In this document: positions 33,271 through 42,773 of the stretch, piece after piece
Numbering within the stretch: position 1 is the first letter of the stretch
Layout: each line of letters starts with the position of its first letter
From: Caulobacterales bacterium
GTDB lineage: Bacteria; Pseudomonadota; Alphaproteobacteria; Caulobacterales; Caulobacteraceae
Assembly (NCBI GenBank): GCA_019510435.1
Contig: JAEKKJ010000019.1
Span: forward strand, 24,258 to 88,257
Reading direction: 5' to 3'
Length of the DNA: 64,000 nucleotides
Program-made: the position numbers and the translations under genes
The notes under the pieces: generated by a model
Seen by the model: the letters and a program-made list of their open reading frames with translations, nothing else
Databases searched by the model: none
What the model was told of the DNA's origin: nothing

Positions 33271-35355
33271 TCAACGGTGTGCGGCCGAGACCGTCTTCAC
33301 CGGGGCGCCTTGGCCTGCGGCTTGGGCGACAAGTGCGCCGCAATTGGCGTCCTTGGCCAAACCGGGGTCCACGAACGGCAGGATCGCGGCCAGTGGCGAC
33401 AGCAGCGAGCCCAGCGACAGGCCGACGCCGGCCTGGGCGATGGCGGCCCCGGGTTCGACGCCGAAGTGCGGCGCATTGATCGGGCCGGTGACCTTGATCG
33501 GCAGCATCACCCGCACCAGCCGGAACTTCTTGTCGTGGCCGCGCACGCGCACGTCCATCTGCTCGTTGGCCAGGTTGATCTCGCCCGAACCGGTGATCAG
33601 CACGGGGCCGGTGTCGACCACGATATTGTCGGCGCGCATCACCCCGCCCTGGGTGCGGAAGTCGGCGACGGCGCAGTTCACCGGCGTCATGTCCTTCTTG
33701 GACAGCAGGCCCAGCCCCTTGATCACGTTGAGGCCCATGAGCTCGGCCACGCCTTGCCGGATCTGGCCGCCGGGGGCGACGATCACCACCTGGCCGTCGG
33801 CGTGGCTCAGGGCCTTGTGCACGCTGTCGCCGGCGCCCTTCAGCTGGGCGCGGCCGACGATGGCGCCGGTGATCGGATGGCCGCCCTGGAAGGTGACCGG
33901 GACCAGGTGCTCGATGCGGGCGTTGCTGAGGCGCAGGTCCAGGTCGGTGACCGGGACCGCCTTGCGCGCGTTCAGGCTGACGTGGCCCGCGACGCGGCCC
34001 TGCGGCAGCTCCAGCGCCAGGGGGTCGGCCCGCAGCAGGCCGTCGTCCAGCCGCACCCGCACCGAGCCCGCGCTCAGCGCCACCGGCGCGCCGTGGATCG
34101 ACGTGGCCTTGTAGCTGACGTCGGCGTCCATGGCGCGGATGCGCCTGAAGTCCAGGGTGGCGTCGGGGAAGAAGTGGGTCTGGCCCTTGGGCGCGACCGG
34201 TGGCGGCGCGCCTGGCGCGGCGTGCCGCGGCCGGCCGCCGAACAGGGCGCCGAGGTCGGTGAAGTCCAGGCTGCGCGAGCGCAGGTCCGCCTTCAGCAGC
34301 GGGCGCACCCGGCCCGTGGTCACCGCAAGATGCCCGGCCAGGTCGCTGGCCCCGACCCGCCCGCCCAGGTCGTCGATCTTCCACAGGTGACCGTCGCGGA
34401 TCAGCGTGCCCTTGAGGTTGTAGGGCGGCGAGTTGGGGAACGCCAGGCCGGTCAGCGGGAACAGCTGGGCCATGTCCGGCCCTCGCCCGGTCAGGGCCAC
34501 GGTGAAGCGGCCGAGATCGAACGGCTTGGGCACCTGGCCGTGGGCGGTGATGGTGGTCTGGCCGGCGCGGATGTCCGCGTTGAACGGATAGGGCGTGCTG
34601 CGGTCGATGTTCAGCAGCGGCCCGCCGGTGATCTGGGCGCGGAACGGCGCGCCGTTGATGGTGCCCTGCCCGTTCAGCTCGAACCCCTGGCGACGCTGCC
34701 AGTACCGCTCATGGGCGTTCAGCACGCCCTGGAAGCGGATGTCGCGCTTGGAGTCGAGGTAGCGCAGGTGGCCCTGGTTGATGATGAAGCTGTGGATCAG
34801 CGGCAGCTTGGTGGGGCCGGTGTCGCGGCCGTCCGAGAAGTCCCAGTTCTTGCGGCCCTTGTTGTCGGCCAGCAGGCTGAAATCGGGACGGTCGAGGCGC
34901 ACCTGCCGCAGGTCCAGGTGACCCCACAGCAGCGGGACCAGCCGGATGCGGATCGAGAACCGCTGGATGCTGCCCAGCTTGTCCTTGCCCGCCCACGCCG
35001 GGTTGGCGATCGATATGCCGTCCACGGTCGCAGTCGGCCGCCAGGACCAGAGGTTGACGTTCAGGTCGCCGCTGATGGTCACCTCGCGGTGGATGCGCGC
35101 CGAGGCCATCCGCGCCACGGGGCCGCGGAACCAGTTCCAGTCCCAGACCGCGATCAGCACCGCGACGAGGATGGCGATCAGCGCCAGGATCCCCCCCGTC
35201 CAGGCCAGGGCCTTCTTCCGCGGCGGCGTCAGTTCGGGCGGGCGGATGTGCGGATGGGCCAGCCGCTCGCGCAGCGGCCGCCGTGCGCCGGGCCGGGCCT
35301 GCGACGGGCTGCGGCGAGGCGCTGGAGTGGGACGCTGGACAGGATCGTGGCTCAC
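33271..35355 (-). CDS. AsmA-family protein
   Basis: A 694-residue inner-membrane-anchored protein: a basic cytoplasmic N-terminus (about 1-48), one membrane helix (about 49-72) and a long periplasmic beta-rich region with the AsmA end modules (VSYKATSIHGAPVALS, GEINLANEQMDVRVRGHD, LPIKVTGPINAPHFGV). The family is tied to outer-membrane lipid transport and homeostasis. The start is GTG 35355 with GGAGG about 6 nt upstream. It precedes nothing in an operon but lies 66 bp downstream of the sugar transferase on the same strand. Confidence 0.9.
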   Translation of the reverse strand: MSHDPVQRPTPAPRRSPSQARPGARRPLRERLAHPHIRPPELTPPRKKALAWTGGILALIAILVAVLIAVWDWNWFRGPVARMASARIHREVTISGDLNVNLWSWRPTATVDGISIANPAWAGKDKLGSIQRFSIRIRLVPLLWGHLDLRQVRLDRPDFSLLADNKGRKNWDFSDGRDTGPTKLPLIHSFIINQGHLRYLDSKRDIRFQGVLNAHERYWQRRQGFELNGQGTINGAPFRAQITGGPLLNIDRSTPYPFNADIRAGQTTITAHGQVPKPFDLGRFTVALTGRGPDMAQLFPLTGLAFPNSPPYNLKGTLIRDGHLWKIDDLGGRVGASDLAGHLAVTTGRVRPLLKADLRSRSLDFTDLGALFGGRPRHAAPGAPPPVAPKGQTHFFPDATLDFRRIRAMDADVSYKATSIHGAPVALSAGSVRVRLDDGLLRADPLALELPQGRVAGHVSLNARKAVPVTDLDLRLSNARIEHLVPVTFQGGHPITGAIVGRAQLKGAGDSVHKALSHADGQVVIVAPGGQIRQGVAELMGLNVIKGLGLLSKKDMTPVNCAVADFRTQGGVMRADNIVVDTGPVLITGSGEINLANEQMDVRVRGHDKKFRLVRVMLPIKVTGPINAPHFGVEPGAAIAQAGVGLSLGSLLSPLAAILPFVDPGLAKDANCGALVAQAAGQGAPVKTVSAAHR

Positions 35356-35421
35356 GGGGGGCCTCCGGGGAGCCCTTCCAACGCGCAGCGCCCCGGGTCG
35401 TTTCGTTGAAAATCGAAGGGT

Positions 35422-35985
35422 TTAGTGGCTGACGCCGCGGGCGGTCACCGCCGCCAGGGCCGTGGCGAGGATGATCTTCAGGTCGAATCCCAGCGACATC
35501 CGCTCCAGATATTCCCGGTCCAGCTTGACCTTCTCCGGGATGGGCAGCTCGTCACGTCCGTTGATCTGGGCCCAGCCGGTGACGCCGGGGCGCAGCCGCT
35601 CGACGCCGGCCTCGGTGCGCAAAGCCACCAGGTCGTCCTGGTTGAACAGCGCCGGGCGCGGGCCCACCAGGCTCATGTCGCCCTTGAGCACGCTCCACAG
35701 CTGCGGCAGCTCGTCCAGGCTGGAGCGGCGCAGGAACCGGCCCAGGGGCGTGATCCAGCGGTCGGGGTCCGGCAGCAGGTGCGTGGCCACGTCCGGCGTG
35801 TCGACCCGCATGGTGCGGAACTTGGGCATGGCGAAGATGCGGTTGCCGCGGCCCACCCGCTGCGACCAGTGGATCGCCGGTCCCGGGCTGTCCAGCCGTA
35901 TGGCCAGCGCCAGGCCGAGCAGGATTGGCCAGCCCACCAGCAGTCCCGCCAGGGCGACGGCGATGTCCAGGGCCCGCTTCAGCAC
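35422..35985 (-). CDS. Small polyprenyl-phosphate sugar-1-phosphate transferase (monotopic PGT)
   Basis: A 187-residue initiating glycosyltransferase consisting of the minimal catalytic domain: one re-entrant hydrophobic segment (about 8-30), FRTMRVDTPDV, the SSLDELPQLWSVLKGDMSLVGPRP core with the Asp-Glu dyad, and GVTGWAQINGRDELP. It would attach a sugar phosphate to undecaprenyl phosphate to start a surface polysaccharide. Caulobacter has several redundant enzymes of this kind for holdfast, but no other polysaccharide genes lie here. The GTG start is fixed by an in-frame stop four codons upstream; it lacks a good ribosome binding site. Confidence 0.93.
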   Translation of the reverse strand: MLKRALDIAVALAGLLVGWPILLGLALAIRLDSPGPAIHWSQRVGRGNRIFAMPKFRTMRVDTPDVATHLLPDPDRWITPLGRFLRRSSLDELPQLWSVLKGDMSLVGPRPALFNQDDLVALRTEAGVERLRPGVTGWAQINGRDELPIPEKVKLDREYLERMSLGFDLKIILATALAAVTARGVSH

Positions 35986-36024
35986 CCGGCGGTTCTAGCG
36001 CCCGCCGGCCGTCGCCGCCAAGCG

Positions 36025-36618
36025 TCAGACTTCGGCGGCGGGCGGCAGGCCCTTGCGGACCCGCGGCTTGGCAGGCGCTTCGGGCGCGACCGCTTCGACC
36101 GGCGCGGCCTCGACCGGCGCCGCCTCGACTGCCGGTTCGGGCGCCGCGTGGGCAGGCAGCAGGGCGACCGGCTCCGGCGGCAGCGGTTCGGCGATCGCCT
36201 CAGGCTCGGGCGCCTCAGGCTCGAACGCTTCAGGCGCAGGCGCTTCGACCATCGGTTCGGCAAGCGCCTCGAGGGTTTCCTCGGCGGGTTCGGCGGCGGC
36301 TTCGAGCGGCGCGTCGGCCACGAGAGCCTCGGATTCGGCCTCGGCCTCGACGCCAGCTTCAGCGATCACTTCGGGGAGCGGCTCCAGCGTTTCGACCGCG
36401 GCTTCGATGGACTCCACAGCCCCTTCGACCATCGGCGTGAAGCCGGCGCCGAACAGGGCCTCCAGGTTCACCGGCCGCGCCCAGCGCGTCATCCACCAGA
36501 AGGCGACCCCGCCCGCGGCCGCCGCGCCGAAGTAGCCCCAGAGGGGCGAGGCGACGCCCATAAGCAGCTGCGGGCTCACCCGCGGTTCAGGCCGTTCGGG
36601 GAGGTCGAGATACGTCAT
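36025..36618 (-). CDS. Acidic Ala/Glu/Pro-rich membrane protein of unknown function
   Basis: A 197-residue protein. The first 30 residues include a PEPRVSPQLLMG segment, then a hydrophobic helix (about 35-55, YFGAAAAGGVAFWWMTRWA). From about 65 to 180 it is almost only Ala, Glu, Pro and Val in degenerate repeats such as APEAFEPEAPEPEA and VEAAPVEAAPVEA, ending in a basic KPRVRKG. The start at ATG 36618 has CAGGAG 8 nt upstream. This could be a membrane-anchored spacer with a basic C-terminal tag. No family recognised. Confidence 0.7.
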   Translation of the reverse strand: MTYLDLPERPEPRVSPQLLMGVASPLWGYFGAAAAGGVAFWWMTRWARPVNLEALFGAGFTPMVEGAVESIEAAVETLEPLPEVIAEAGVEAEAESEALVADAPLEAAAEPAEETLEALAEPMVEAPAPEAFEPEAPEPEAIAEPLPPEPVALLPAHAAPEPAVEAAPVEAAPVEAVAPEAPAKPRVRKGLPPAAEV

Positions 36619-36689
36619 GACGGACGCTCCTGGGCGACAAGGATTGTGCAACGCAACATAACATGCCCCCGATCTTCGCAGTTGCGAAA

Positions 36690-37517
36690 TTATTGTGGCG
36701 AGAGGCTATGCACCCGCCCGCCGCCCCCGGCGCCCAAAGCTTGCGCGACCCAGCCACAGATCGCGGCAAGCGGCCCCGAAAGGTCCGGCCCGCCCAGCAG
36801 CACCAGGGCGCAGCCGTTCATCTTCATCGGGTCCGTCAGGGGCCGCATCCGCGCCTCCGCCACCTGCATCGGGGCGTTCACGGCGTCCTCCAGGTCCCGC
36901 AGGAAGGCGTCGAGGGTCTCCAGGTCCTTGATCGGAAGCCAAACCAGCGCCGCGGCGCGGGGGTTCCGGGCGCGCAGGTCAGCCAGGGTCTCCACGATGC
37001 GGTCGTAGTCATCGGGCTGCTCGAACGGCGGGTCGATCACAGCCAGGACGCGGCCCGTGGCCGGCGCCTCGGCGACCGCCGCCTCATAGCCGTCCGCGCA
37101 GAGCGTGCGCACGTTCGGCCGGCCCCGCAGCACGGCATGGAGCGCGGCGTGCTCGTCGGGGCGCAGCTCGCAGGCCAGATAGCGGTCCTGGGGTCGCAGG
37201 GCCTGGGCGATCAGCCAGGGCGAACCCGGATAGCGCGCCAGCGCCTTGCCGCCGTTCAGCGCCCGCACCGCCCGCTTCAACGGCTCGAACACGGCCGGCG
37301 CGTCGCGCACCGCCATCAACCGCGCGATCCCGGCCTCGGCCTCGCCGGAGGCCTTGGCCTCGGGCCCGGCCAGGTCATAGACGCCGCGTCCGGCGTGGCT
37401 GTCGATCACGGCCAGGGGAGCGCCATCACCCGTCAGCGCCTCCAGCAGGACCAGGAGCGCAGCGTGCTTCACCAGATCGGCGAAGTTTCCGGCGTGGAAG
37501 GCGTGGCGGTAGTTCAA
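36690..37517 (-). CDS. rlmJ: 23S rRNA (adenine-2030-N6)-methyltransferase
   Basis: A 275-residue RlmJ-family enzyme. The N-terminus LNYRHAFHAGNFADLVKH is the family hallmark and fixes the start at TTG 37517, with GGAG 7 nt upstream; the frame remains open to 37622 but that part is unrelated. AVIDPPFEQPDDYDRI contains the DPPFE catalytic motif of N6-adenine methyltransferases. It modifies A2030 of 23S rRNA. Divergent from topoisomerase IB. Confidence 0.93.
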   Translation of the reverse strand: MNYRHAFHAGNFADLVKHAALLVLLEALTGDGAPLAVIDSHAGRGVYDLAGPEAKASGEAEAGIARLMAVRDAPAVFEPLKRAVRALNGGKALARYPGSPWLIAQALRPQDRYLACELRPDEHAALHAVLRGRPNVRTLCADGYEAAVAEAPATGRVLAVIDPPFEQPDDYDRIVETLADLRARNPRAAALVWLPIKDLETLDAFLRDLEDAVNAPMQVAEARMRPLTDPMKMNGCALVLLGGPDLSGPLAAICGWVAQALGAGGGGRVHSLSPQ

Positions 37518-37587
37518 GCTCGGGCTCCGTCGGCCAGGAACCCGGCACCGCTTACCACGTTGCCGCCGGGCCTGAAGAGGGGTCCGG

Positions 37588-38637
37588 ATGCCGAAAGACA
37601 GCCATGGCGAGGGGCGCGACACCCCGGTCCCCGACGGCCTGCGCTATGTGAGCGACCACGACCCGGGGATCCGGCGGCGGCCCGCGCGCGGGCACGGCTT
37701 CAACTATGTCCATCCCGACGGCTCACCGGTCACCGACACCGCGACCCTGGACCGGATCCGCGCCCTGGCCATCCCGCCGGCCTGGACCGATGTCTGGATC
37801 TGCCCCCAGGCCAACGGCCACATCCAGGCCGTGGGCCGCGACCAGAAGGGCCGCAAGCAGTACCGCTATCACGCCCGCTGGCGCGAGACCCGGGACCTGG
37901 CCAAGTACGACCGGCTGATCGCCTTCGGGCGCGCCTTGCCCCGCCTGCGCCGGCGGGTCGACGAGGACCTCTCGCGCCGGGGCCTGCCACGGGAAAAGGT
38001 GTTGGCGGCGGTGATCCAGGTGATGGAGCGCACCCTGATCCGCGTGGGCAACGAGGAATACGCCAAGCAGAACAAGAGCTTTGGCCTCACCACCTTCCGC
38101 GATCGCCACGCCAAGGTCGGCGGCGGCCATGCGGTGTTCGAGTTCCGCGGCAAGAGCGGCAAGGTGCATCGCACCGGCTTCAACGACCGGCGCCTGGCGC
38201 GGGTGGTCAAGGCCTGCCAGGACCTGCCGGGCCAGCGGCTCTTCCAGTACGTGGACGAGGACGGCCACCAGCACGCCGTCGAATCCGCCGACGTCAACGC
38301 CTACATCCGCGAGACCCTGGGCGAGGACTTCTCGGCCAAGGACTTCCGCACCTGGGCCGGCACGGTGGCGGCGGCGCGCGCCCTGATCCTGGCCGGCCCC
38401 TGCGCGGGCGCGGCGGAGGGCAAGCGTACGATCGCCACCTGCGTGAAGGCGGTGGCGGGCCTCTTGGGCAACACCGCGGCCGTGGCCCGCAGCGCCTACA
38501 TCCACCCCGCCATCCTGGAGGCCTATGCCAACGGCGCCCTGGACCTGAGGCCGGGCAAGGAGGACCGGGCGCTGGAGCTGGCGGTGCTGCGGTTCCTGGA
38601 GGCGGCGCGCGACGCGGCGGCCCAGGCGCCGGCCTGA
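37588..38637 (+). CDS. DNA topoisomerase IB (eukaryal/poxviral type)
   Basis: A 349-residue type IB topoisomerase, the short form found in some bacteria. The catalytic tyrosine is Tyr304 in AVARSAYIHPAI; Arg and Lys residues of the active site lie in NKSFGLTTFRDRH and GKSGKVHRTGF, and DFRTWAGTVAAA precedes the C-terminal part. It relaxes supercoils of either sign without ATP. Normal length. Divergent from rlmJ with a 70-bp gap. Confidence 0.95.
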   Translation: MPKDSHGEGRDTPVPDGLRYVSDHDPGIRRRPARGHGFNYVHPDGSPVTDTATLDRIRALAIPPAWTDVWICPQANGHIQAVGRDQKGRKQYRYHARWRETRDLAKYDRLIAFGRALPRLRRRVDEDLSRRGLPREKVLAAVIQVMERTLIRVGNEEYAKQNKSFGLTTFRDRHAKVGGGHAVFEFRGKSGKVHRTGFNDRRLARVVKACQDLPGQRLFQYVDEDGHQHAVESADVNAYIRETLGEDFSAKDFRTWAGTVAAARALILAGPCAGAAEGKRTIATCVKAVAGLLGNTAAVARSAYIHPAILEAYANGALDLRPGKEDRALELAVLRFLEAARDAAAQAPA

Positions 38638-38721
38638 CGCGACGACAGCCTCGCCGGGTTCCGAGACCGCCGCTATGGTGATCGCCGATAAGGCGCGGCC
38701 AACGCGCTTTCGGAGGATCCC

Positions 38722-39942
38722 ATGTTCGGCCCGCGCCTGCGCTTCGGCGCCTTCATCGCGCCCTTCCACCCGGTGGATGAGAACCCCACCCTGGCCATCC
38801 AGCGCGACCTGGAGCTGGTCCAGCACATGGACAACCTCGGCTACGAGGAGGCCTGGATCGGCGAGCACCACTCCGCCGGCTACGAGCTGATCGCCAGCCC
38901 CGAGGTGTTCATCGCCGCCGCCGCCGAGCGGACCAAGCACATCCGGCTGGGCACGGGCGTCGCCTCCCTGCCCTACCACCATCCCATGATGCTGGCCGAC
39001 CGCATCAACCAGCTGGACCACATGACCCGCGGGCGGGTGATGTTCGGCGCCGGGCCAGGCGCGCTGGTCTCGGACGCTATGATGATGGGCATCCCGCCCC
39101 AGGCGCAGCGCGATCGCATGGACGAGGCCCTGGGCGTCCTCGTCCGGCTGATGCGCGGCGAGGAGGTCACCCACAAGTCAGACTGGTTCGAACTGCGCCA
39201 GGCGCGCCTGCAGATGACACCGTACTCGCGCCCGTCGGTGGAGATGTCGGTGGCCAGCCAGGTGTCGCCCACGGGCGCCCGCGCCGCCGGCCGCCATGGC
39301 CTGGGCCTGCTCTCCATCGGCGCGACCAGCCAGGCCGGCTTCAACGCCCTGGCCTCCAACTGGCACATCGCCACCGAGCAGGCGGCCGAGCACGGCCAGA
39401 CCATGGACCGCTCCAAGTGGCGGCTGGTCGGGCCGATGCACATCGCCGAGACGCGCGAACAGGCCTTCGAGGACGTGAAGTTCGGTCTGGAGAAGTGGGT
39501 CTACTACTTCCGCGAGATCGCCAACCTGCCGATCGTGCCCGAGGGGCCCGATCCGGTGAAGGCCATGGTCGACACCGGCCTCGCCGTCATCGGCACGCCC
39601 GAGGACGCGGTAAAGCGCATCCAGCAGCTGGTGGACGAGAGCGGCGGGTTCGGCGCGTTCCTCTTGATGGACCACAACTGGGCGCCGTGGGCCCAGAAGA
39701 AGCGGAGCTACGAACTGATCGCCCGCTACGTCGCCCCGCACTTCCAGGCCCTGAACCCCAACCGCGAGGCGTCCATGGCCTGGGTGGGCTCCAACAAGGC
39801 CGAGTTCACGGGCCAAGTGATGGCGGCCATGGGCGCGCGCATCGCCCAGCACATCGCCGAGAAGGGCGCCGGCGACATCCGCCCCGAGTTCGCGGCCATG
39901 CTGGGCGGCGCCGCGGCGACGCCCGACAAGGCGGCCGAGTAG
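38722..39942 (+). CDS. LLM-class flavin-dependent oxidoreductase
   Basis: A 406-residue luciferase-like monooxygenase. The TIM-barrel landmarks are FGAFIAPFHPVDENP, EEAWIGEHHSAGYE, TGVASLPYHHPMMLADR and RGRVMFGAGPGALVSD. The family needs reduced FMN from a partner reductase; the NAD(P)H:FMN reductase at 18567 is a candidate but is unlinked. A GGAGG site lies before ATG 38722. The next gene begins 2 bp after its stop, suggesting cotranscription. Confidence 0.93.
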   Translation: MFGPRLRFGAFIAPFHPVDENPTLAIQRDLELVQHMDNLGYEEAWIGEHHSAGYELIASPEVFIAAAAERTKHIRLGTGVASLPYHHPMMLADRINQLDHMTRGRVMFGAGPGALVSDAMMMGIPPQAQRDRMDEALGVLVRLMRGEEVTHKSDWFELRQARLQMTPYSRPSVEMSVASQVSPTGARAAGRHGLGLLSIGATSQAGFNALASNWHIATEQAAEHGQTMDRSKWRLVGPMHIAETREQAFEDVKFGLEKWVYYFREIANLPIVPEGPDPVKAMVDTGLAVIGTPEDAVKRIQQLVDESGGFGAFLLMDHNWAPWAQKKRSYELIARYVAPHFQALNPNREASMAWVGSNKAEFTGQVMAAMGARIAQHIAEKGAGDIRPEFAAMLGGAAATPDKAAE

Positions 39943-39944
39943 CC

Positions 39945-40760
39945 GTGGACCTCGCGGCCTATTTCGCGCGGATCGGGTTCGAGGGCGAGGCCCGGCCCGA
40001 CCTTCAGACGCTGAAGGCCCTGCACCGGGCCCACGCGCTGGCCATCCCCTACGAGAACTTCGACGTCCAGCTGGGGCGGTCACTCACCCCGGACCCGCAG
40101 GCGGCGTTCGACAAGATCGTCCGGCGCGGGCGCGGCGGCTGGTGCTACGAGATGAACGGCCTCCTGGGCCTGGCGCTCTCGGCGATCGGCTTCAAGGTCA
40201 CGCGCCTGGCCGGCGCGGCGGTGCGCGGGATCATGGGCGAGGAGGCCGTCGGCAACCACCTGGTGCTGCTGGTCGACCTGAACGGGGCGCCCTGGATCGC
40301 CGACGTGGGCTTCGGCGACGGACCGCGCGATCCGTTCCCCTTGCGCGAAGGCCCGATCGTCTCCGGCGGGTTCGCCTATGGCCTGCAGCGGCTGGATGCG
40401 GACTGGTGGCGGGTGAACAACCATCCGGACGGCGGCGCGCCGCACTTCGACTTCCGCCTCGAGCCAGCCGATCCGGCGCTGCTGGCGGCCAAGTGCCTGG
40501 AGCTGCAGACCTCGCCGGCCTCGCCCTTCGTGCAGAACGCCATCGCCCAGCGGCATGTGGCCGGCGAGATCCGCATGCTGCGTGGGCGCGTCTTCCGGCG
40601 GGTGTCGCCGGGCCTCAAGACCGAGAGCCTGATCGCCAGCGCCGACGAGCTGGTGGCCCTGCTGCACCGGGAGTTCGCCCTGGACCTGCCGCAGGCCGCG
40701 ACCCTCTGGCCGCAGATCTGCGCACGGCACGAGGCGGTGTTCGCCGCGCCTGCGAGCTGA
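39945..40760 (+). CDS. nat: Arylamine N-acetyltransferase
   Basis: A 271-residue NAT-family enzyme that moves acetyl from acetyl-CoA to arylamines or hydrazines. The Cys-His-Asp triad is complete: Cys67 in RGGWCYEMN, His105 in VGNHLVLLV and Asp120 in IADVGFGD, close to the classic positions 69/107/122. The start is GTG 39945, 2 bp after the LLM oxidoreductase stop. It converges on the TonB-dependent receptor. Confidence 0.95.
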   Translation: MDLAAYFARIGFEGEARPDLQTLKALHRAHALAIPYENFDVQLGRSLTPDPQAAFDKIVRRGRGGWCYEMNGLLGLALSAIGFKVTRLAGAAVRGIMGEEAVGNHLVLLVDLNGAPWIADVGFGDGPRDPFPLREGPIVSGGFAYGLQRLDADWWRVNNHPDGGAPHFDFRLEPADPALLAAKCLELQTSPASPFVQNAIAQRHVAGEIRMLRGRVFRRVSPGLKTESLIASADELVALLHREFALDLPQAATLWPQICARHEAVFAAPAS

Positions 40761-40763
40761 GAC

Positions 40764-42773
40764 TCAGCGGCGGTAGCTGAAGCCGACGCGGACGGTCCGC
40801 GGCTCGGAGTAGCTGTCCACGAAGTCCGCGGTCTTGCCTGTGGAGACCCTGGCGTCGGCCACGTTGTCGACCGCCAGATAGACCTCCTCGTGCGCAGCCA
40901 GCTTCCAGGCGGCGCGCATGTCGAGCAGGGCCCCCGGCGGCAGGCGGCGGACGTTCTGGTCGTCGTCGTACTGGGTCCCGACATAGCGCGCGGCGCCGCT
41001 GACGGTGAGCTTGGCCAGCGGCCGCCAATCGAGGCCAGTCGTCGCCGTGAACTGCGGCGTCTGCGCTGGGCGCAGACCGGTCAGCTGGCGCGCGCTGGAG
41101 CCGCCGTGGACGCGGGCGTGGGTGTAGGCGAAGGCGGCGCGCCAGCTGAGGCTCGCCGCCACCTCGCCCGAGGCGTCGCCCTCCAGGCCCCAGGCCTTCA
41201 CCCGGCCGGCGTTCTGGCGCTGGCGCAGGGCGCCGCCCGCCGGAATGAAGCCGGCGATGGGGAAGGTTCCCGGTCCCACGCCCAGGGTGACGTTGGTCAC
41301 CGGGTCCTTGAGCTCATTGTAGAAGGCCGTGGCGCTCCAATGCACGGGCCCGTCGCCGCCCAGCCCCCCTTCGACGCCATACAGCTTCTCGGGCTTCAGC
41401 AGCGGATTGGCCTCGGTCACGTCGTTGCCCACCCGGAAGGGGCGGTGCAGCTCGTTCAGCGTCGGCGCCCGGAAGCTGGCGTAGGCGGCGCCCCGCAGCC
41501 ACAGGTCGGGGCTCAGGCTATAGCGCAGGCCGAGCCGGCCCGTGGGCACGGTCCCTGAGTCGTCTGCGGCGGAACTGTTCAGGGTCGTGGCGCCCGTCGC
41601 CAGCACGAACTCGTGGCGCTGGGCGTCGCTGGAGGTCCAGTGGTCCAGGCGCACGCCGCCGGTGACGATCCAGGGATCGGCGTCGTAGGCGCTCTCCAGA
41701 TAGGCGCCGCCGACGAAGGTGCGCCCGCCGGCGTCGCGGCCCATGGTGTAGGCGCCGTTGACCACCCGGAACTGCTCGTGGTCCGTGCCGTGGGCCCAGC
41801 GGGCGTCGGCGCCCAGCTCCCAGGACGCCCCGCCCCACCGGCCCTGGACGGCGGCGTTGACGCCATAGCCGTGCGCGGGCGTGGAGAACTCGTTGTTGGC
41901 CGGCGTCGTGGTCGCGCGGCTCGGCGCCACCGCGACGGAGGTGTTGGCAAGGTCGCTCTGGCGGGCCCAGGCCTGCAGCCGCCAGCCGCCGACGCCCTGG
42001 CCATCGCCGGCCGGACGCGCCAGGGTCAGGGTCTCGGCGTTGCCGGTGGCGCGCGAGCGGGCGCCGACCAGGCCGGCGCCGCGCCGCTCCTCGAACACCT
42101 CCGCCCGGGCGGCGGCTTCGACGCCGTCGAAGCTGTGCTGGACCCGCACGGCGGCATTGGCGTCCTCCAGATCCAGGGGCCGGTCGGCCGCCCCGGCGAT
42201 GCGGCCGCGCACCGGGGTGTAGCCATCCGTGGTTTCGGCGGCCGCGGTGATCACCACGTCCCGCGTCCCGCCGGAGACGGCCCCCCGCAGGCTGCCGCGT
42301 TCGCCGCCGGAGACGTCGAAGGCGGAGAGGCCTTCGCGCGCGTCCCGTTCGCGCAGGGCGATGACGCCGGTCAGCGCGCCGGCGCCGTAGGGGCCTGTGC
42401 CCGAGCCGCGGACGATGGTCGCCCCCTCCAGGCCCTCTGGCGGCAGCGCCGACCAGATCACCCAGCCGCCGAACGGGTCGTTGACGGGCGCCCCGTCCAG
42501 GGTCACCAGCGCCCGTCCCGCGCCGGAGCCCGCGATGGCGCGCAGCGACACGCCCTGGGTCGTCGGATTGGCGGAGAGCGAAGTCGTGCGGCGGAAGAGC
42601 GACACGCCGGGCGCCGTCTCCAGCGCCTGGTCCAGGCGCGGCAGGTCCTTCAGCGTCTGGGGCGCGATCTCGACCGCGCTGAAGGCCGCCTCTCCGCCCA
42701 GCGGCGGCAGTCGCGGCGGGTGGACGACCACGACTTCGACCTCGGCCTGTGGCGGCGGCGGCAGTTGCGGCAT
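40764..42773 (-). CDS. TonB-dependent outer-membrane receptor without a visible signal peptide
   Basis: A 669-residue receptor. The plug domain (about 35-140) is clear: SLSANPTTQGVSLRAIAG, ALVTLDGAPVNDPFGGW and GATIVRGSGTGPYGAGALTG. The barrel follows, with AAYASFRAPTLNELHRPFR and a C-terminal strand ending in an aromatic-basic RVGFSYRR. The family imports siderophores, B12 or sugars. The start at ATG 42773 (MPQLPPPPQAEVEV) yields no signal peptide, and the open frame upstream does not either. Ligand unknown. The TonB-like protein is at 11249. Confidence 0.88.
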   Translation of the reverse strand: MPQLPPPPQAEVEVVVVHPPRLPPLGGEAAFSAVEIAPQTLKDLPRLDQALETAPGVSLFRRTTSLSANPTTQGVSLRAIAGSGAGRALVTLDGAPVNDPFGGWVIWSALPPEGLEGATIVRGSGTGPYGAGALTGVIALRERDAREGLSAFDVSGGERGSLRGAVSGGTRDVVITAAAETTDGYTPVRGRIAGAADRPLDLEDANAAVRVQHSFDGVEAAARAEVFEERRGAGLVGARSRATGNAETLTLARPAGDGQGVGGWRLQAWARQSDLANTSVAVAPSRATTTPANNEFSTPAHGYGVNAAVQGRWGGASWELGADARWAHGTDHEQFRVVNGAYTMGRDAGGRTFVGGAYLESAYDADPWIVTGGVRLDHWTSSDAQRHEFVLATGATTLNSSAADDSGTVPTGRLGLRYSLSPDLWLRGAAYASFRAPTLNELHRPFRVGNDVTEANPLLKPEKLYGVEGGLGGDGPVHWSATAFYNELKDPVTNVTLGVGPGTFPIAGFIPAGGALRQRQNAGRVKAWGLEGDASGEVAASLSWRAAFAYTHARVHGGSSARQLTGLRPAQTPQFTATTGLDWRPLAKLTVSGAARYVGTQYDDDQNVRRLPPGALLDMRAAWKLAAHEEVYLAVDNVADARVSTGKTADFVDSYSEPRTVRVGFSYRR

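Noticed and set aside
33082..35409. 775-codon open frame on the plus strand
   Set aside because: It lies antisense to the AsmA gene and has shadow composition (His/Val/Gln-rich); the AsmA product has a proper anchor and domains.
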